This document shows, one piece after another, positions 45,019-53,039 of a stretch of 53,039 nucleotides of DNA. Numbering within the stretch: position 1 is the first letter of the stretch; every line of letters starts with the position of its first letter. The notes below the pieces were generated by a model. It was not told the DNA's origin. It saw nothing but the letters and a program-made list of their open reading frames with translations, and searched no databases. The DNA comes from Marinilabiliaceae bacterium. GTDB taxonomy: Bacteria > Bacteroidota > Bacteroidia > Bacteroidales > Marinilabiliaceae. The translations under genes were made by a program, and so were the position numbers. The DNA lies in NCBI GenBank assembly GCA_016933045.1, contig JAFGBR010000047.1, positions 1 through 53,039 on the forward strand, read 5' to 3'.

Positions 45019-45399
45019 ATGGAAACAATTATTAGAGAAGGTACACCCAAAACGCCATTTGTTAGATTTGATGGTGAAAAAGGACTAGTTGAAATAAGAG
45101 GGAGGTCAATCCCCGAAAATTCAGTAGAATTTTATAAGCCATTAATTGACTGGCTTGAGAAATATGGTAATACACCATTAGGAGAAACAAATGTTAATAT
45201 TCAGCTTGAGTATTTTAATACTAGTTCTTCTAAATGTATTCTTGATATTTTTAAAAAACTGGAATTGATTCATAAGAAAGGAAATAATGTTGAAGTCAAT
45301 TGGTATTATGAAGAAGATGACGAAGATATGTTTGAAGCTGGTGAAGATTATCAATCGATAATTAACATTCCATTCAAAATGATTGAAATGGAAGAGTAG
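45019..45399 (+). CDS. SiaC-family regulatory phosphoprotein (DUF1987)
   Basis: A protein of 126 residues from the ATG at 45019 (GTG at 45010 is less likely). It is the partner-switch substrate of the SiaB kinase. The hallmark YFNTSSSKCILDIFKKLE holds Thr 68, equal in number to the Thr 68 that SiaB phosphorylates in Pseudomonas SiaC, by my recollection of that work. GTPKTPFVRFDGEKGLVEIRG and the acidic tail EEDDEDMFEAGEDYQ are also typical. The unphosphorylated protein presumably binds and activates an output partner not encoded here. It is co-transcribed with the kinase gene. Confidence 0.87.
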   Translation: METIIREGTPKTPFVRFDGEKGLVEIRGRSIPENSVEFYKPLIDWLEKYGNTPLGETNVNIQLEYFNTSSSKCILDIFKKLELIHKKGNNVEVNWYYEEDDEDMFEAGEDYQSIINIPFKMIEMEE

Positions 45400-45455
45400 T
45401 TTTTTTCAAAAATATAGTATTGCTGTACCTGACACATTTTGTTGGGTAAAGTATT

Positions 45456-45508
45456 TGCAAAAAAAGAATAATCAAAATATTTAATATTTTATTAATTCTT
45501 TTTTTGCA
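45456..45508. repeat. Large AT-rich inverted repeat between siaC-like gene and ABC transporter
   Basis: Outer arms TGCAAAAAAAGAAT (45456-45469) and ATTCTTTTTTTGCA (45495-45508) are perfect. An inner AT-rich stem, interrupted by single-base bulges, extends them to over 20 bp. It overlaps the final codons of the ABC transporter gene and may act as a bidirectional terminator between convergent genes, though it is poor in G+C. Confidence 0.5.
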
Positions 45509-48500
45509 TTTTTTTCATATTTGCTCTTAACATATTACCTATATCGAATATTTTGGGTAATAATCTGGAATATAGAATAATAAACAGTAATAGATTGTAA
45601 ATCCATATTATAATCAGGTTTGCCCAATAAGTTAAAATGTATGTATTCGCAATTCTTTTAGATGGAGCAAGGTAATGCGATAAAATAAACTTTGGTTCGG
45701 GATCTTTAAAAACAGGATCTACTTTTTGTATCAATTGATTATTGTATTCAATTATTTTATTTGAGAAAAAATTGTTAGTATTTCTTACAAATCGCTCTAA
45801 ATCATCATTGAAATAGTTGTTTTTTAATAACAGAAAAGACTCTCGCTTTGTTTGATCTGATGTTTTTAACTGTTTTATTTGATCAAGTTTTTTATCTGCA
45901 TTATTAAAAATAATTATAAAAAGGCGTTTAGTTTTTTCAATATGCAGAATTAGTTTCTGATATATATCTTCTGAATAGTTATTGCTGTTTATTTCGTTTA
46001 TGTTATTAAATTTTAATTGAGGATATGAATTGCTTAGTTTAATAATTTCGTATTTAATTAATTCAAGTGCACGATTTAGTTCTTCATTATTATTCTTTTT
46101 CTTATAACCATTACATTTGTATAGTTTAGCTTTGATTGAAGGATACCAAAATTCTTTTATAAAAAGAGCCTGACTTTTTTGTTTGTCAAGTTCATAAAAA
46201 GGTTGTTCATACTTGTTATTTGTATATTGGTTTATAGCAAGGGCTTCGAATGCCCATTTTGATATTGTTATTTCTCCGTACCATGGAATTTGGTTTGGAG
46301 ATGCGAAATTAGGATTTAGTCTGTCATAGCTTATAAATACACCGCTAAAAATAAGTTGCGGAATGACAAGGAAAGGTATTAGAATATATATGTTTACAGT
46401 TTTTTTAAATGTATCAGAGATTATTAAACCCAAAATATTTGCAAATACTGATGAACTAAAGAGTATGAGCCAATAATAAACATACATATCTTTAATTTCA
46501 ATTATTGAATTGCCAATTAAAACAAATAAAAATGTTTGTATGGCTGAAATGGTTGATAGAATAATTATTTTACTAAAAATGTAACTTAAGCGACTTAAGT
46601 TTAAAAAAGATTCTCTATTTAATATTTTCCTATCATTAATTATCTCTTCAGCACTTACGGTAAGTCCAACAAAAATTGAAATAATGACTGACATAAATAT
46701 GTAAACAGTCAAATTTGGATTATTTGAAAAAATATAGCCTTGATCTTTAATTGCATCAACATCGTAATATCGTATAATAGATGCTAGTATTATTGCTAAT
46801 AACGGTGTTTCTAATAAATTTATTAATAAATACTGTGTATTAGCCAGTTTAGATAAAACGTCTCGTTTTAAAAAGGTACAGAACTGTTTAAATTTAGTTG
46901 GAATTTTAAAGGTCAATTTTGGTAGTGAAAAGTTTGATATTTCTTTTATAGGTTTAGATGTACCTGTTTTGTTCAGAAATATTTCGTACCATTCTATTGG
47001 TTCAATTTTTCGAGCTGATGTTTCTTGTCCATATTCATCGAGAACCTGGGAGCTAATAATATTTAATATCTGTTCGGCATTAACATTTCCACAAGTAGGG
47101 CATTCATTTTCATCACAGTTTGGGTGATGGATACTTTGTTTGAAGTAATTTATGCTTTCAATGGCATCACCGTTGTATATTAAGTAACCTCCGGTATCGA
47201 GTACCAAAAGCTGATTAAACATTTTAAAAATATCGGATGATGGTTGGTGAATTACTACAAAAATTAATTTACCTTTTATAGTTAGTTCTTTTAACAGGTC
47301 AATGATATTTTCTGAGTCTCTTGATGAGAGTCCTGAGGTTGGTTCATCGAGAAATAACACTGCAGGTTCTCTTATTAGTTCTAATGCTATGTTTAATCTT
47401 TTTCTTTGTCCACCGCTTATATTCTTATTTAAGGGGTTTCCTACTTTCATATCTTTAACATCGTAAAGGCCAAGAGAATCTAATAACTTGAGTACTTTAC
47501 GTTTAATTTGAAACTCCGATAAATCGCCAAAGCATAATTTGGCATTGTAAAAAAGATTTTGATAAACAGTCAGGTCTTCAATAAGCAAATCGTCTTGCGA
47601 TACATATCCGATTAATCCATTGATTTTTTCGGGTTGGTAGTGAATATCAATATTGTTTATTTTTACAGCTCCTACTGAGGGGGTGTATTTACCGCAAAGA
47701 ATATTTATCAGAGTGGTTTTTCCTGATCCACTATCGCCCATTACACCAACAAGTCTTCCGCTTTGCGAGGTAAAGCTCATAGGGTGAATGCCTATTTTTC
47801 CTTTTTTAAATTCGAAACTTATGTCTGAAACTTCAAACTGAATTTGGGTTTTAATATTTTCTGATATAAACTGGCTAAGGATATCGCTGTAAAAAATTGG
47901 ATTTATTCTTCTGTTTCGGATAGAAGCTCCAGGTCGAATAATATGAACTCTTGATGGAAGTAATAGTTGTCCGTTTATTGTCAAATCCATCTCTCCACTG
48001 TGGCGAAGCATTAGTAAACCTGAAGAATGAACATGTAATATTTTTATTTCAGACTGAAGATTTTCCCAAAAATGAAAATGTTCATTATCGCGTTTATTTT
48101 GTTTACCTGAAATTGTTAGAATATTTTTTGCTTTATTCTCCTGGTCGAAAGGTTTAATAATAAAATCAAAAAGTTGGTGATATTCTTCTTGATCAATGTT
48201 CAATGTATCAGCAACATTGTTAATGAATTCTTTTTCAATTTCAGAAATATTCCGTCCTGAGTTTAAAAATTCAATTAACTGCTGAAGTAAAAATATTTTT
48301 TGATAAAAAGTGAGTTCAGCATTAACAGAGGTTGCTATTTTTAATATTTTAACAGAACTTGCTGCGATTCGTTGTGGCAGTTTGTCAATGTCTTTTAATC
48401 GGATTTCGTGTTCCTGAAGATATTTATCATATAATTTTAAATACTCATCAGTTAATTGACTACTTAATTGCTGGCTTAAAAAGACTTTAATAATTGATCG

Positions 48501-48578
48501 ACGAGTATGGGATTCGTTAACAGGAAATGCAACAAGGGCAAAGAGTTGCATCAATGCCTTTAAAATTCCCTCACTCAT
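45492..48578 (-). CDS. TerB-like/ABCG-type fused ABC transporter
   Basis: A 1028-residue inner-membrane protein. Residues about 1-145 look like a TerB-type helical domain, then a linker of beta-rich sequence (about 165-250). The ABC ATPase follows: Walker A GDSGSGKTT (281-289), signature NISGGQRKRLNIA, Walker B VLFLDEPTSGLSS and the H-loop VIHQPSSDIF. A Cys cluster (488, 493, 496 in CDENECPTCGN) could bind metal. The C-terminal half is an ABC2-type permease with about six spans and a long soluble loop (about 800-970), rich in Lys/Asn. Exporter substrate is unknown. A secreted protein gene lies upstream in the same orientation, 59 bases away. Confidence 0.88.
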   Translation of the reverse strand: MSEGILKALMQLFALVAFPVNESHTRRSIIKVFLSQQLSSQLTDEYLKLYDKYLQEHEIRLKDIDKLPQRIAASSVKILKIATSVNAELTFYQKIFLLQQLIEFLNSGRNISEIEKEFINNVADTLNIDQEEYHQLFDFIIKPFDQENKAKNILTISGKQNKRDNEHFHFWENLQSEIKILHVHSSGLLMLRHSGEMDLTINGQLLLPSRVHIIRPGASIRNRRINPIFYSDILSQFISENIKTQIQFEVSDISFEFKKGKIGIHPMSFTSQSGRLVGVMGDSGSGKTTLINILCGKYTPSVGAVKINNIDIHYQPEKINGLIGYVSQDDLLIEDLTVYQNLFYNAKLCFGDLSEFQIKRKVLKLLDSLGLYDVKDMKVGNPLNKNISGGQRKRLNIALELIREPAVLFLDEPTSGLSSRDSENIIDLLKELTIKGKLIFVVIHQPSSDIFKMFNQLLVLDTGGYLIYNGDAIESINYFKQSIHHPNCDENECPTCGNVNAEQILNIISSQVLDEYGQETSARKIEPIEWYEIFLNKTGTSKPIKEISNFSLPKLTFKIPTKFKQFCTFLKRDVLSKLANTQYLLINLLETPLLAIILASIIRYYDVDAIKDQGYIFSNNPNLTVYIFMSVIISIFVGLTVSAEEIINDRKILNRESFLNLSRLSYIFSKIIILSTISAIQTFLFVLIGNSIIEIKDMYVYYWLILFSSSVFANILGLIISDTFKKTVNIYILIPFLVIPQLIFSGVFISYDRLNPNFASPNQIPWYGEITISKWAFEALAINQYTNNKYEQPFYELDKQKSQALFIKEFWYPSIKAKLYKCNGYKKKNNNEELNRALELIKYEIIKLSNSYPQLKFNNINEINSNNYSEDIYQKLILHIEKTKRLFIIIFNNADKKLDQIKQLKTSDQTKRESFLLLKNNYFNDDLERFVRNTNNFFSNKIIEYNNQLIQKVDPVFKDPEPKFILSHYLAPSKRIANTYILTYWANLIIIWIYNLLLFIILYSRLLPKIFDIGNMLRANMKKMQKKN

Positions 48579-48637
48579 TATATTTCTGTTTTATAGTGTA
48601 AATATGTACTCCGGTTAATAAAATTGGTTTTGTATTA

Positions 48638-49066
48638 TTAATAAGAAAGACCTTTAAAACCAAGCATTAACATAGCAATGCCCGAAGTGGCTTTTTTGCT
48701 GTTTAAACGTGCTTCAATAATACATTCTATGGAACCTTCCATTTTGAAATCCCAGAAATCAACATTTACATGCTCGTTACTTGAGAAAAGAAGATTATGG
48801 TCTTTATCAAATACTGAGAATTGAATTAAGTTTGTTTCCCTGCTGCAAGTTACTAATCTATAAATACTTCCTTCGTATAGTGTTGTATGAAACTCAGCTA
48901 CTTCGTCGCCGGTTAAAAATGCTTTCATTGGCTGTCCAGTGGTAATGAAAGGGGATTGAAAATAATCAGAACATGTATCTAATAATTTATCTTCTTGAGA
49001 ATTAGTTAGTAGTGGAGAAATTAGGAAAACAAAAATAGCTATTAAAAACAATTTTATCTTTTTCAT
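48638..49066 (-). CDS. Secreted protein of unknown function
   Basis: A 142-residue protein with a signal peptide (MKKIKLFLIAIFVFLISPLL, cleavage near TNSQ). The mature part is a small beta-rich domain: FHTTLYEGSIYRLVTCSRET and NLIQFSVFDKDHNLLFSS read as paired strands, and the C terminus (TSGIAMLMLGFKGLSY) is conserved-looking. Two Cys (in DTCSDY and VTCSRE) could form a disulfide. It resembles periplasmic proteins that recur in Bacteroidota, often near TerB-ABCG transporters, but I recognise no named family. It is upstream of the ABC transporter gene by 59 bases and probably co-transcribed. Confidence 0.75.
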   Translation of the reverse strand: MKKIKLFLIAIFVFLISPLLTNSQEDKLLDTCSDYFQSPFITTGQPMKAFLTGDEVAEFHTTLYEGSIYRLVTCSRETNLIQFSVFDKDHNLLFSSNEHVNVDFWDFKMEGSIECIIEARLNSKKATSGIAMLMLGFKGLSY

Positions 49067-49421
49067 CCGTAAATATTTTTAAAATTAAGGCCGAATGGAA
49101 CTCGCATGTGAATTTTCATCCGTGTTTGTGTTTTTAACGAACATGCTCGTTTCATAGAATTATATATTATTTAGATGCTTAAAAATATAAAAAAAATGGT
49201 TGTGTTAAAAATTTTAATCATATATGTTATAATAAAAATACTTTAATTTTATTGAACTGTGTATAATTTATTTGATTTGCTTTTTGTTATTATTTTCATA
49301 TTAACAAAAATGATAAACTGTCGCTTTGTAGTTGTGATGCCTGTCAAAATGACATTTTTATATAATTGGCAAAGGCTTTGAAGCAAATATAATCAAAATT
49401 CAATTGAAAAGGTTTTAAGCT
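49067..49421. other. Intergenic region between divergent secreted-protein gene and clpB
   Basis: The 355 bases hold no open frame worth calling and are very AT-rich. The clpB-proximal 80 bases contain a TGTCA-AAA-TGACA inverted repeat (49342-49354) and a sigma-54-like element (49366-49382). No clear TAnnTTTG box is found on either strand near a start codon. Confidence 0.7.
49366..49382 (+). promoter_or_regulatory. Candidate sigma-54-type promoter of clpB
   Basis: TTGGCAAAGGCTTTGAA compares with the -24/-12 consensus TTGGCACGNNNNTTGCW: the TTGGCA block is intact, the 10-base spacing is right, and GA replaces GC at -12. It lies 40 bases before the clpB start. The TGTCA inverted repeat just upstream could bind an activator. 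Confidence 0.45.
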
Positions 49422-52007
49422 ATGAATCTAAATCATTTTACAATTAAAGCACAGGATGCAATTGAAAGAGCTATTCAAATTGCAGTGAGTAGAGAAAATC
49501 AAGCGGTAGAGCCATCGCATTTATTAAAAGGAATGTTTGAGGTTGATGAAAATGTAATAAATTATATCTTTTCACAATTGGGAGTACGTAATATTATACC
49601 AGCTGTAGATGGTGTAATCACTTCATACTCAAAGGTTAGTGGAGGTGAGCCTTATTTATCGAAAAATTCTAATAGTTCATTACAGGAAGCAATCTCTTTA
49701 TCTAAAAAGACAGGTGATCAGTATGTTAGTATTGAATATTTGCTTTTGGGTATTTTTAAAACAAAGGATCAGGTTTCTACAATATTAAAAGATGCAGGAG
49801 TAACGGAATCAGCTTTAGAAAAGGTTATTCTTATGCTTAGAAAAGGGAAAAATGTTAATTCACAGTCGGCTGAAGATACATATAATTCATTGGATCGTTA
49901 TGCTATTAATCTTAATGAGAGAGCTCGTACCGGTAAATTAGATCCGGTAATTGGACGTGATGATGAAATTAGACGTGTTTTGCAAATTTTATCGCGAAGA
50001 ACAAAGAATAATCCAATACTTATTGGAGAACCTGGTGTTGGAAAAACTGCTATTGCCGAAGGTTTGGCACATAGAATTGTTAGTGGCGATGTGCCTGAGA
50101 ATTTGCAATCGAAATTGATTTATTCGCTTGATATGGGTGCTTTGGTGGCAGGTGCAAAATACAAAGGTGAATTTGAAGAGCGTTTGAAAAGTGTTGTTAA
50201 TGAAGTAATACATAGTGAAGGAGAGATAGTTTTATTTATTGATGAAATACATACCTTGGTGGGTGCCGGAAGGGGAGATGGAGCTATGGATGCTGCAAAT
50301 ATTTTAAAACCTGCACTTGCGCGTGGAGAATTGAGAGCTGTTGGAGCTACAACATTAAATGAATATCAAAAATATTTTGAAAAAGATAAGGCACTGGAGA
50401 GGCGGTTTCAAATTGTTTTAGTTGAAGAACCTGATAATTTGAGTGCAATTTCAATTTTAAGGGGAATAAAGGATCGATATGAAAATTATCATAAAGTGAG
50501 GATTAAAGATGAAGCAATAATTGCTGCGGTTGAATTGTCGCACAGGTATATTTCAGATAGGTTTTTGCCTGATAAAGCTATTGATTTGATAGATGAAGCT
50601 GCATCGAAATTGCGTTTAGAAATGAATTCTGTTCCTGAAGAGATTGATGAGATTGAGAGGAAAATAAAACAATTAGAGATTGAACGTGAGGCTATAAAAC
50701 GTGAAGGAGATAAAAAAAAGTTGGAACAACTTTCGAAATCAATAGCTGAGATGAAAGATATTCGAAGCACTTTTAGGGCAAAATGGGATGCTGAAAAGAG
50801 TTTGATTGATCGTATTCAAAAGTATAAATCGGAAATTGATGAGTTGAAATATGAAGCTGAGAAAGCTGAACGTGAAGGGATGTACGAACGGGTTGCTGAA
50901 ATTAGGTATGGAAAAATACAGGATGCAGAAAAAGGTATTGAGGAGTGTAAGGATTTGTTAAAGCAACGACAAAGTGATCATGGCTTGATAAAAGAGGAGA
51001 TTGAATCGGATGATATTGCTGAAATTGTTAGCAGGTGGACTGGAATACCTGTTGCTAAAATGTTGAAAAGTGAAAAACAGAAGTTGTTAACATTAGAGGA
51101 TGAACTGCGAAAACGCGTTATTGGACAGGAAGAAGCCATTACTGCTGTTGCTGATGCTGTTAGGAGGTCAAGAGCTGGGTTGCAGGATGCGAAAAGGCCT
51201 ATCGGATCGTTTATTTTTTTGGGAATGACTGGTGTTGGAAAAACCGAATTGGCAAAGGCTTTAGCTGAGTTTTTATTTGATGATGAATCGCATATGACCC
51301 GTATTGATATGTCGGAATATCAGGAAAGGCATTCGGTTTCGCGTTTAATTGGAGCCCCTCCCGGGTATGTTGGGTACGACGAAGGAGGGCAGTTAACAGA
51401 GGCTGTAAGACGTAAACCATATTCAGTGGTGTTGTTGGATGAGATTGAGAAAGCACATCCTGATGTATATAATATCTTACTTCAGGTGCTTGATGATGGA
51501 AGGTTGACCGATAATAAGGGAAGAACTGTTGATTTTAAAAATACAATTATAATAATGACTTCAAATTTAGGGTCAAGTATTATTCAAAGTAATTACGATA
51601 ATAGATTAACACAAAGTGAAGAGTTGTTGATGGAAAAAACTCAACAGGAGTTGTTTGCGTTGTTAAAACAGACAATACGACCAGAATTTTTAAATAGAAT
51701 TGATGATGTGATAATGTTTAAACCTTTGAACGTAAATGAGATAAATAAAATTGTAGAATTGCAATTTAAGTCTATTCAAAAAATGTTATCTCAAAATGGA
51801 GTTAACATATCTATAACTCCAGATGCAGTTTCCTGGATTGGAGCCTCGGGTTTTGATCCCTTGTTTGGAGCTCGCCCAATTAAAAGAGCTATTCAAAAAT
51901 ATTTATTAAATGAGTTATCAAAACAAATATTGGCTGAACAAATAAGTAACGAGAGTAAAGTATTGGTTGATGTGACAGATAATAAGTTATTTTTCAAAAA
52001 TGAATAA
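49422..52007 (+). CDS. clpB: ATP-dependent disaggregase ClpB
   Basis: An 861-residue Hsp100 chaperone that rescues aggregated proteins with DnaK. The order is canonical: Clp N domain (1-145, two repeats), AAA1 with Walker [11 protein letters not shown] (about 202-209) and [14 protein letters not shown], the coiled-coil middle domain (about 400-525, leucine/Glu/Lys-rich), AAA2 with [10 protein letters not shown] (about 601-608), [13 protein letters not shown] and [12 protein letters not shown], and the D2-small domain with [11 protein letters not shown]. There is no ClpP-docking IGF loop, which fits ClpB rather than ClpA/C. The heat-shock role is known for the family; the promoter is unusual. 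A strong terminator follows. Confidence 0.97.
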   Translation: MNLNHFTIKAQDAIERAIQIAVSRENQAVEPSHLLKGMFEVDENVINYIFSQLGVRNIIPAVDGVITSYSKVSGGEPYLSKNSNSSLQEAISLSKKTGDQYVSIEYLLLGIFKTKDQVSTILKDAGVTESALEKVILMLRKGKNVNSQSAEDTYNSLDRYAINLNERARTGKLDPVIGRDDEIRRVLQILSRRTKNNPILIGEPGVGKTAIAEGLAHRIVSGDVPENLQSKLIYSLDMGALVAGAKYKGEFEERLKSVVNEVIHSEGEIVLFIDEIHTLVGAGRGDGAMDAANILKPALARGELRAVGATTLNEYQKYFEKDKALERRFQIVLVEEPDNLSAISILRGIKDRYENYHKVRIKDEAIIAAVELSHRYISDRFLPDKAIDLIDEAASKLRLEMNSVPEEIDEIERKIKQLEIEREAIKREGDKKKLEQLSKSIAEMKDIRSTFRAKWDAEKSLIDRIQKYKSEIDELKYEAEKAEREGMYERVAEIRYGKIQDAEKGIEECKDLLKQRQSDHGLIKEEIESDDIAEIVSRWTGIPVAKMLKSEKQKLLTLEDELRKRVIGQEEAITAVADAVRRSRAGLQDAKRPIGSFIFLGMTGVGKTELAKALAEFLFDDESHMTRIDMSEYQERHSVSRLIGAPPGYVGYDEGGQLTEAVRRKPYSVVLLDEIEKAHPDVYNILLQVLDDGRLTDNKGRTVDFKNTIIIMTSNLGSSIIQSNYDNRLTQSEELLMEKTQQELFALLKQTIRPEFLNRIDDVIMFKPLNVNEINKIVELQFKSIQKMLSQNGVNISITPDAVSWIGASGFDPLFGARPIKRAIQKYLLNELSKQILAEQISNESKVLVDVTDNKLFFKNE

Positions 52008-52016
52008 TAATTGGGT

Positions 52017-52052
52017 AAATTAAAAAAGCTGCTTATGCAGCTTTTTTAATTT
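52017..52052. terminator. Bidirectional terminator between clpB and the STAS gene
   Basis: A perfect 16-bp stem, AAATTAAAAAAGCTGC (52017-52032) with GCAGCTTTTTTAATTT (52037-52052), has a TTAT loop. A-run and T-run on both sides serve both directions. It overlaps the STAS gene's stop. Confidence 0.92.
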
Positions 52053-52351
52053 ATATCAAAAACTTTATCAAGTTTCATTAAAGCCAATAAATTGAAAACA
52101 TCTTGTTGAACAGAGTTTAATTGAAATGTACAATCGTTTTGTCGGGCTGTTTTTAAGGCCGATATTAAAGCTCCAATCCCGGTGCTATCTATAAATCTAA
52201 TGTTGTGAAGATCCAGAATAAAGATGATGCCTTTTTCGATGAGAATGTCGTTTAACTGACTTTTAAGTTTTGTAGCATTGGCAGCAATTAATCTATCTGT
52301 TTCGTTAATTGTTCCAATAATGATTCCTTCTTGTTCTTTTATAGTTAGCAT
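52046..52351 (-). CDS. STAS-domain protein, second copy
   Basis: A 101-residue single STAS domain. The switch loop is RFIDSTGIGALISAL, with Thr 57 at the position that is usually serine in SpoIIAA-type antagonists. It differs from the window's other STAS protein and is a separate paralogue. It lies 11 bases after the Hpt-domain gene, suggesting a two-gene signalling operon linking histidine phosphorelay and partner-switching. No sigma or anti-sigma factor gene is near. Confidence 0.85.
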   Translation of the reverse strand: MLTIKEQEGIIIGTINETDRLIAANATKLKSQLNDILIEKGIIFILDLHNIRFIDSTGIGALISALKTARQNDCTFQLNSVQQDVFNLLALMKLDKVFDIN

Positions 52352-52362
52352 ATTTTCAATCG

Positions 52363-52842
52363 TTAGTTCTCTAAAATTGAGTTTAATTGTTGTGATGCTA
52401 TATCACAATTTTTTACAAATTTATCAATTATTTTTTTAATAGTTTCATCTTGGTTATTTTCTGTAACCCATATTTGTTTTTCTTTCGGATAGCTTTCTAA
52501 GTTTTGATTTAATTTAATTATCTCATCTTCTTCCGTTTTTGAAATATTATTACTGCTGTTTTTAAGTTCAATAACCCGTCTGTTTTTAGCCAGTAATTCT
52601 AAATTTTTCAAATCAATTTCACCTAAAATCTTCATGCCCAAAGAAACAACTGATGATTTTGCTTTATGAGCTATTGCTGCCATTTTATTCCAATCTTTAT
52701 TATTAAAACTTTCTGTTAATCCATCTGTGAATTCGGGAACCTGATCTAAAAAAATTTCAATTAATTCTTTAATAATATCTTTATCCCCATCAGCAATGGT
52801 ATTAAGGTAAGTTAAATCAATATTATCATAATTAGGTTGCAT
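52363..52842 (-). CDS. Hpt-domain phosphotransfer protein
   Basis: A 159-residue histidine phosphotransfer protein. The four-helix Hpt core (about 10-95) includes LIEIFLDQVPEFTDGL and the phospho-acceptor AAIAHKAKSSVVSLG, with His 59 followed by the Lys-x-Ser-Ser pattern. The C-terminal 60 residues form a helical extension. It would relay phosphate between a hybrid kinase receiver and a downstream regulator. The giant hybrid kinase at 11-15 kb is one possible but unproven partner. It starts the operon with the STAS gene 11 bases downstream. Confidence 0.85.
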   Translation of the reverse strand: MQPNYDNIDLTYLNTIADGDKDIIKELIEIFLDQVPEFTDGLTESFNNKDWNKMAAIAHKAKSSVVSLGMKILGEIDLKNLELLAKNRRVIELKNSSNNISKTEEDEIIKLNQNLESYPKEKQIWVTENNQDETIKKIIDKFVKNCDIASQQLNSILEN

Positions 52843-53000
52843 AACTATAGGTTGAGAATTAATTTATGAATGTACATGATTTGGATAAAATGATTTATAA
52901 AATTTTCAATGATGAAAATACGAAAAATAAATAATTAAAAAACTAATTAAAATAACAATAGTTCGTTAATTTTTAAGCGGCCATAGTGCCGTATAATATA

Positions 53001-53014
53001 AGCTCTTTGACATA
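53001..53014 (+). promoter_or_regulatory. boxA-like antitermination element
   Basis: AGCTCTTTGACATA closely resembles the rRNA boxA (TGCTCTTTAACA) and the CTTTGACATA often seen just upstream of Bacteroidota 16S rRNA genes. A TATAAT lies at 52993-52998. The window ends before any rRNA can be confirmed. Confidence 0.45.
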
Positions 53015-53039
53015 TTTCTGATTTTTAGCAGAGTGTGGG

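Noticed and set aside
49384-49391. Minus-strand -7 box (TATATTTG) near clpB
   Set aside because: It matches by sequence but would transcribe leftward toward a gene that starts over 300 bases away, with no -33 element at the right spacing; likely chance in AT-rich DNA.

Overview
The window is an AT-rich (about one-third G+C) chromosomal segment of a Bacteroidota bacterium, most likely a marine or anaerobic member of the Bacteroidales/Marinilabiliales. Several signs agree: the promoter -7 boxes read TAnnTTTG instead of TATAAT; Shine-Dalgarno sites are weak or absent; and lineage-typical genes are present (a periplasmic Reg_prop/Y_Y_Y hybrid histidine kinase, a DUF3822 gene next to rsmD, a six-domain ribosomal protein S1, a TerB-ABCG transporter, a SiaB/SiaC pair). 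The order-level assignment is inference. No phage, insertion sequence, CRISPR array or plasmid gene was recognised; it reads as ordinary core chromosome.

Layout, left to right. 0.2-4.0 kb: an etfB-etfA-acyl-CoA dehydrogenase operon for flavin-linked oxidation of acyl-CoA. 4-11 kb: a small membrane protein, a membrane-anchored metallophosphoesterase, a large secreted HExxH/propeller/beta-barrel protein, a GH13 alpha-amylase-family enzyme and a small orphan protein. 11-19 kb: a giant hybrid sensor kinase, a nucleoid-associated protein, an RsmF-like RNA cytosine methyltransferase and a BamA-like outer-membrane barrel. 19-25 kb: yjbQ behind a perfect 18-bp inverted repeat, a HAD phosphatase, an overlapping B3/B4-domain plus metallo-beta-lactamase pair, xerD, aroQ and pyruvate kinase. 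25.0-25.4 kb: three identical tRNA-Asp genes with a clear promoter and terminator. 25-29 kb: rsmD, a DUF3822 protein, an anchored protein of unknown function, and a stand-alone RecD/Dda-like helicase.

29-35.5 kb: a six-gene leftward operon for nucleotide sugars (ugd, UDP-xylose synthase, rfbA, rfbC, rfbD, phosphohexomutase), lacking rfbB. 35.8-40.5 kb: rpsA, a STAS protein, RNase Z and guaA. 40.6-44.3 kb: an S41 protease, then PnuC and a NadR-type kinase (nicotinamide riboside salvage) and serine acetyltransferase, with overlapping or nearly touching ends. 44.4-45.4 kb: a SiaB-type kinase and its SiaC-type substrate. 45.5-49.1 kb: a leftward pair, a secreted protein followed by a TerB-ABCG transporter. 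49.4-52 kb: clpB, preceded by a candidate sigma-54 site. 52-52.8 kb: a second STAS protein and an Hpt phosphotransfer protein. The last bases hold a boxA-like sequence, so an rRNA operon may begin just beyond the edge.

The window is rich in signalling parts (hybrid kinase, Hpt, two STAS proteins, SiaB/SiaC) whose partners are mostly elsewhere. No complete new defence or mobile system is visible. The most interesting signals are the yjbQ palindrome, a terminator-like hairpin inside the rnz coding region, the clpB upstream elements, the SiaB/SiaC pair without its usual phosphatase and cyclase, and the TerB-ABCG fusion.
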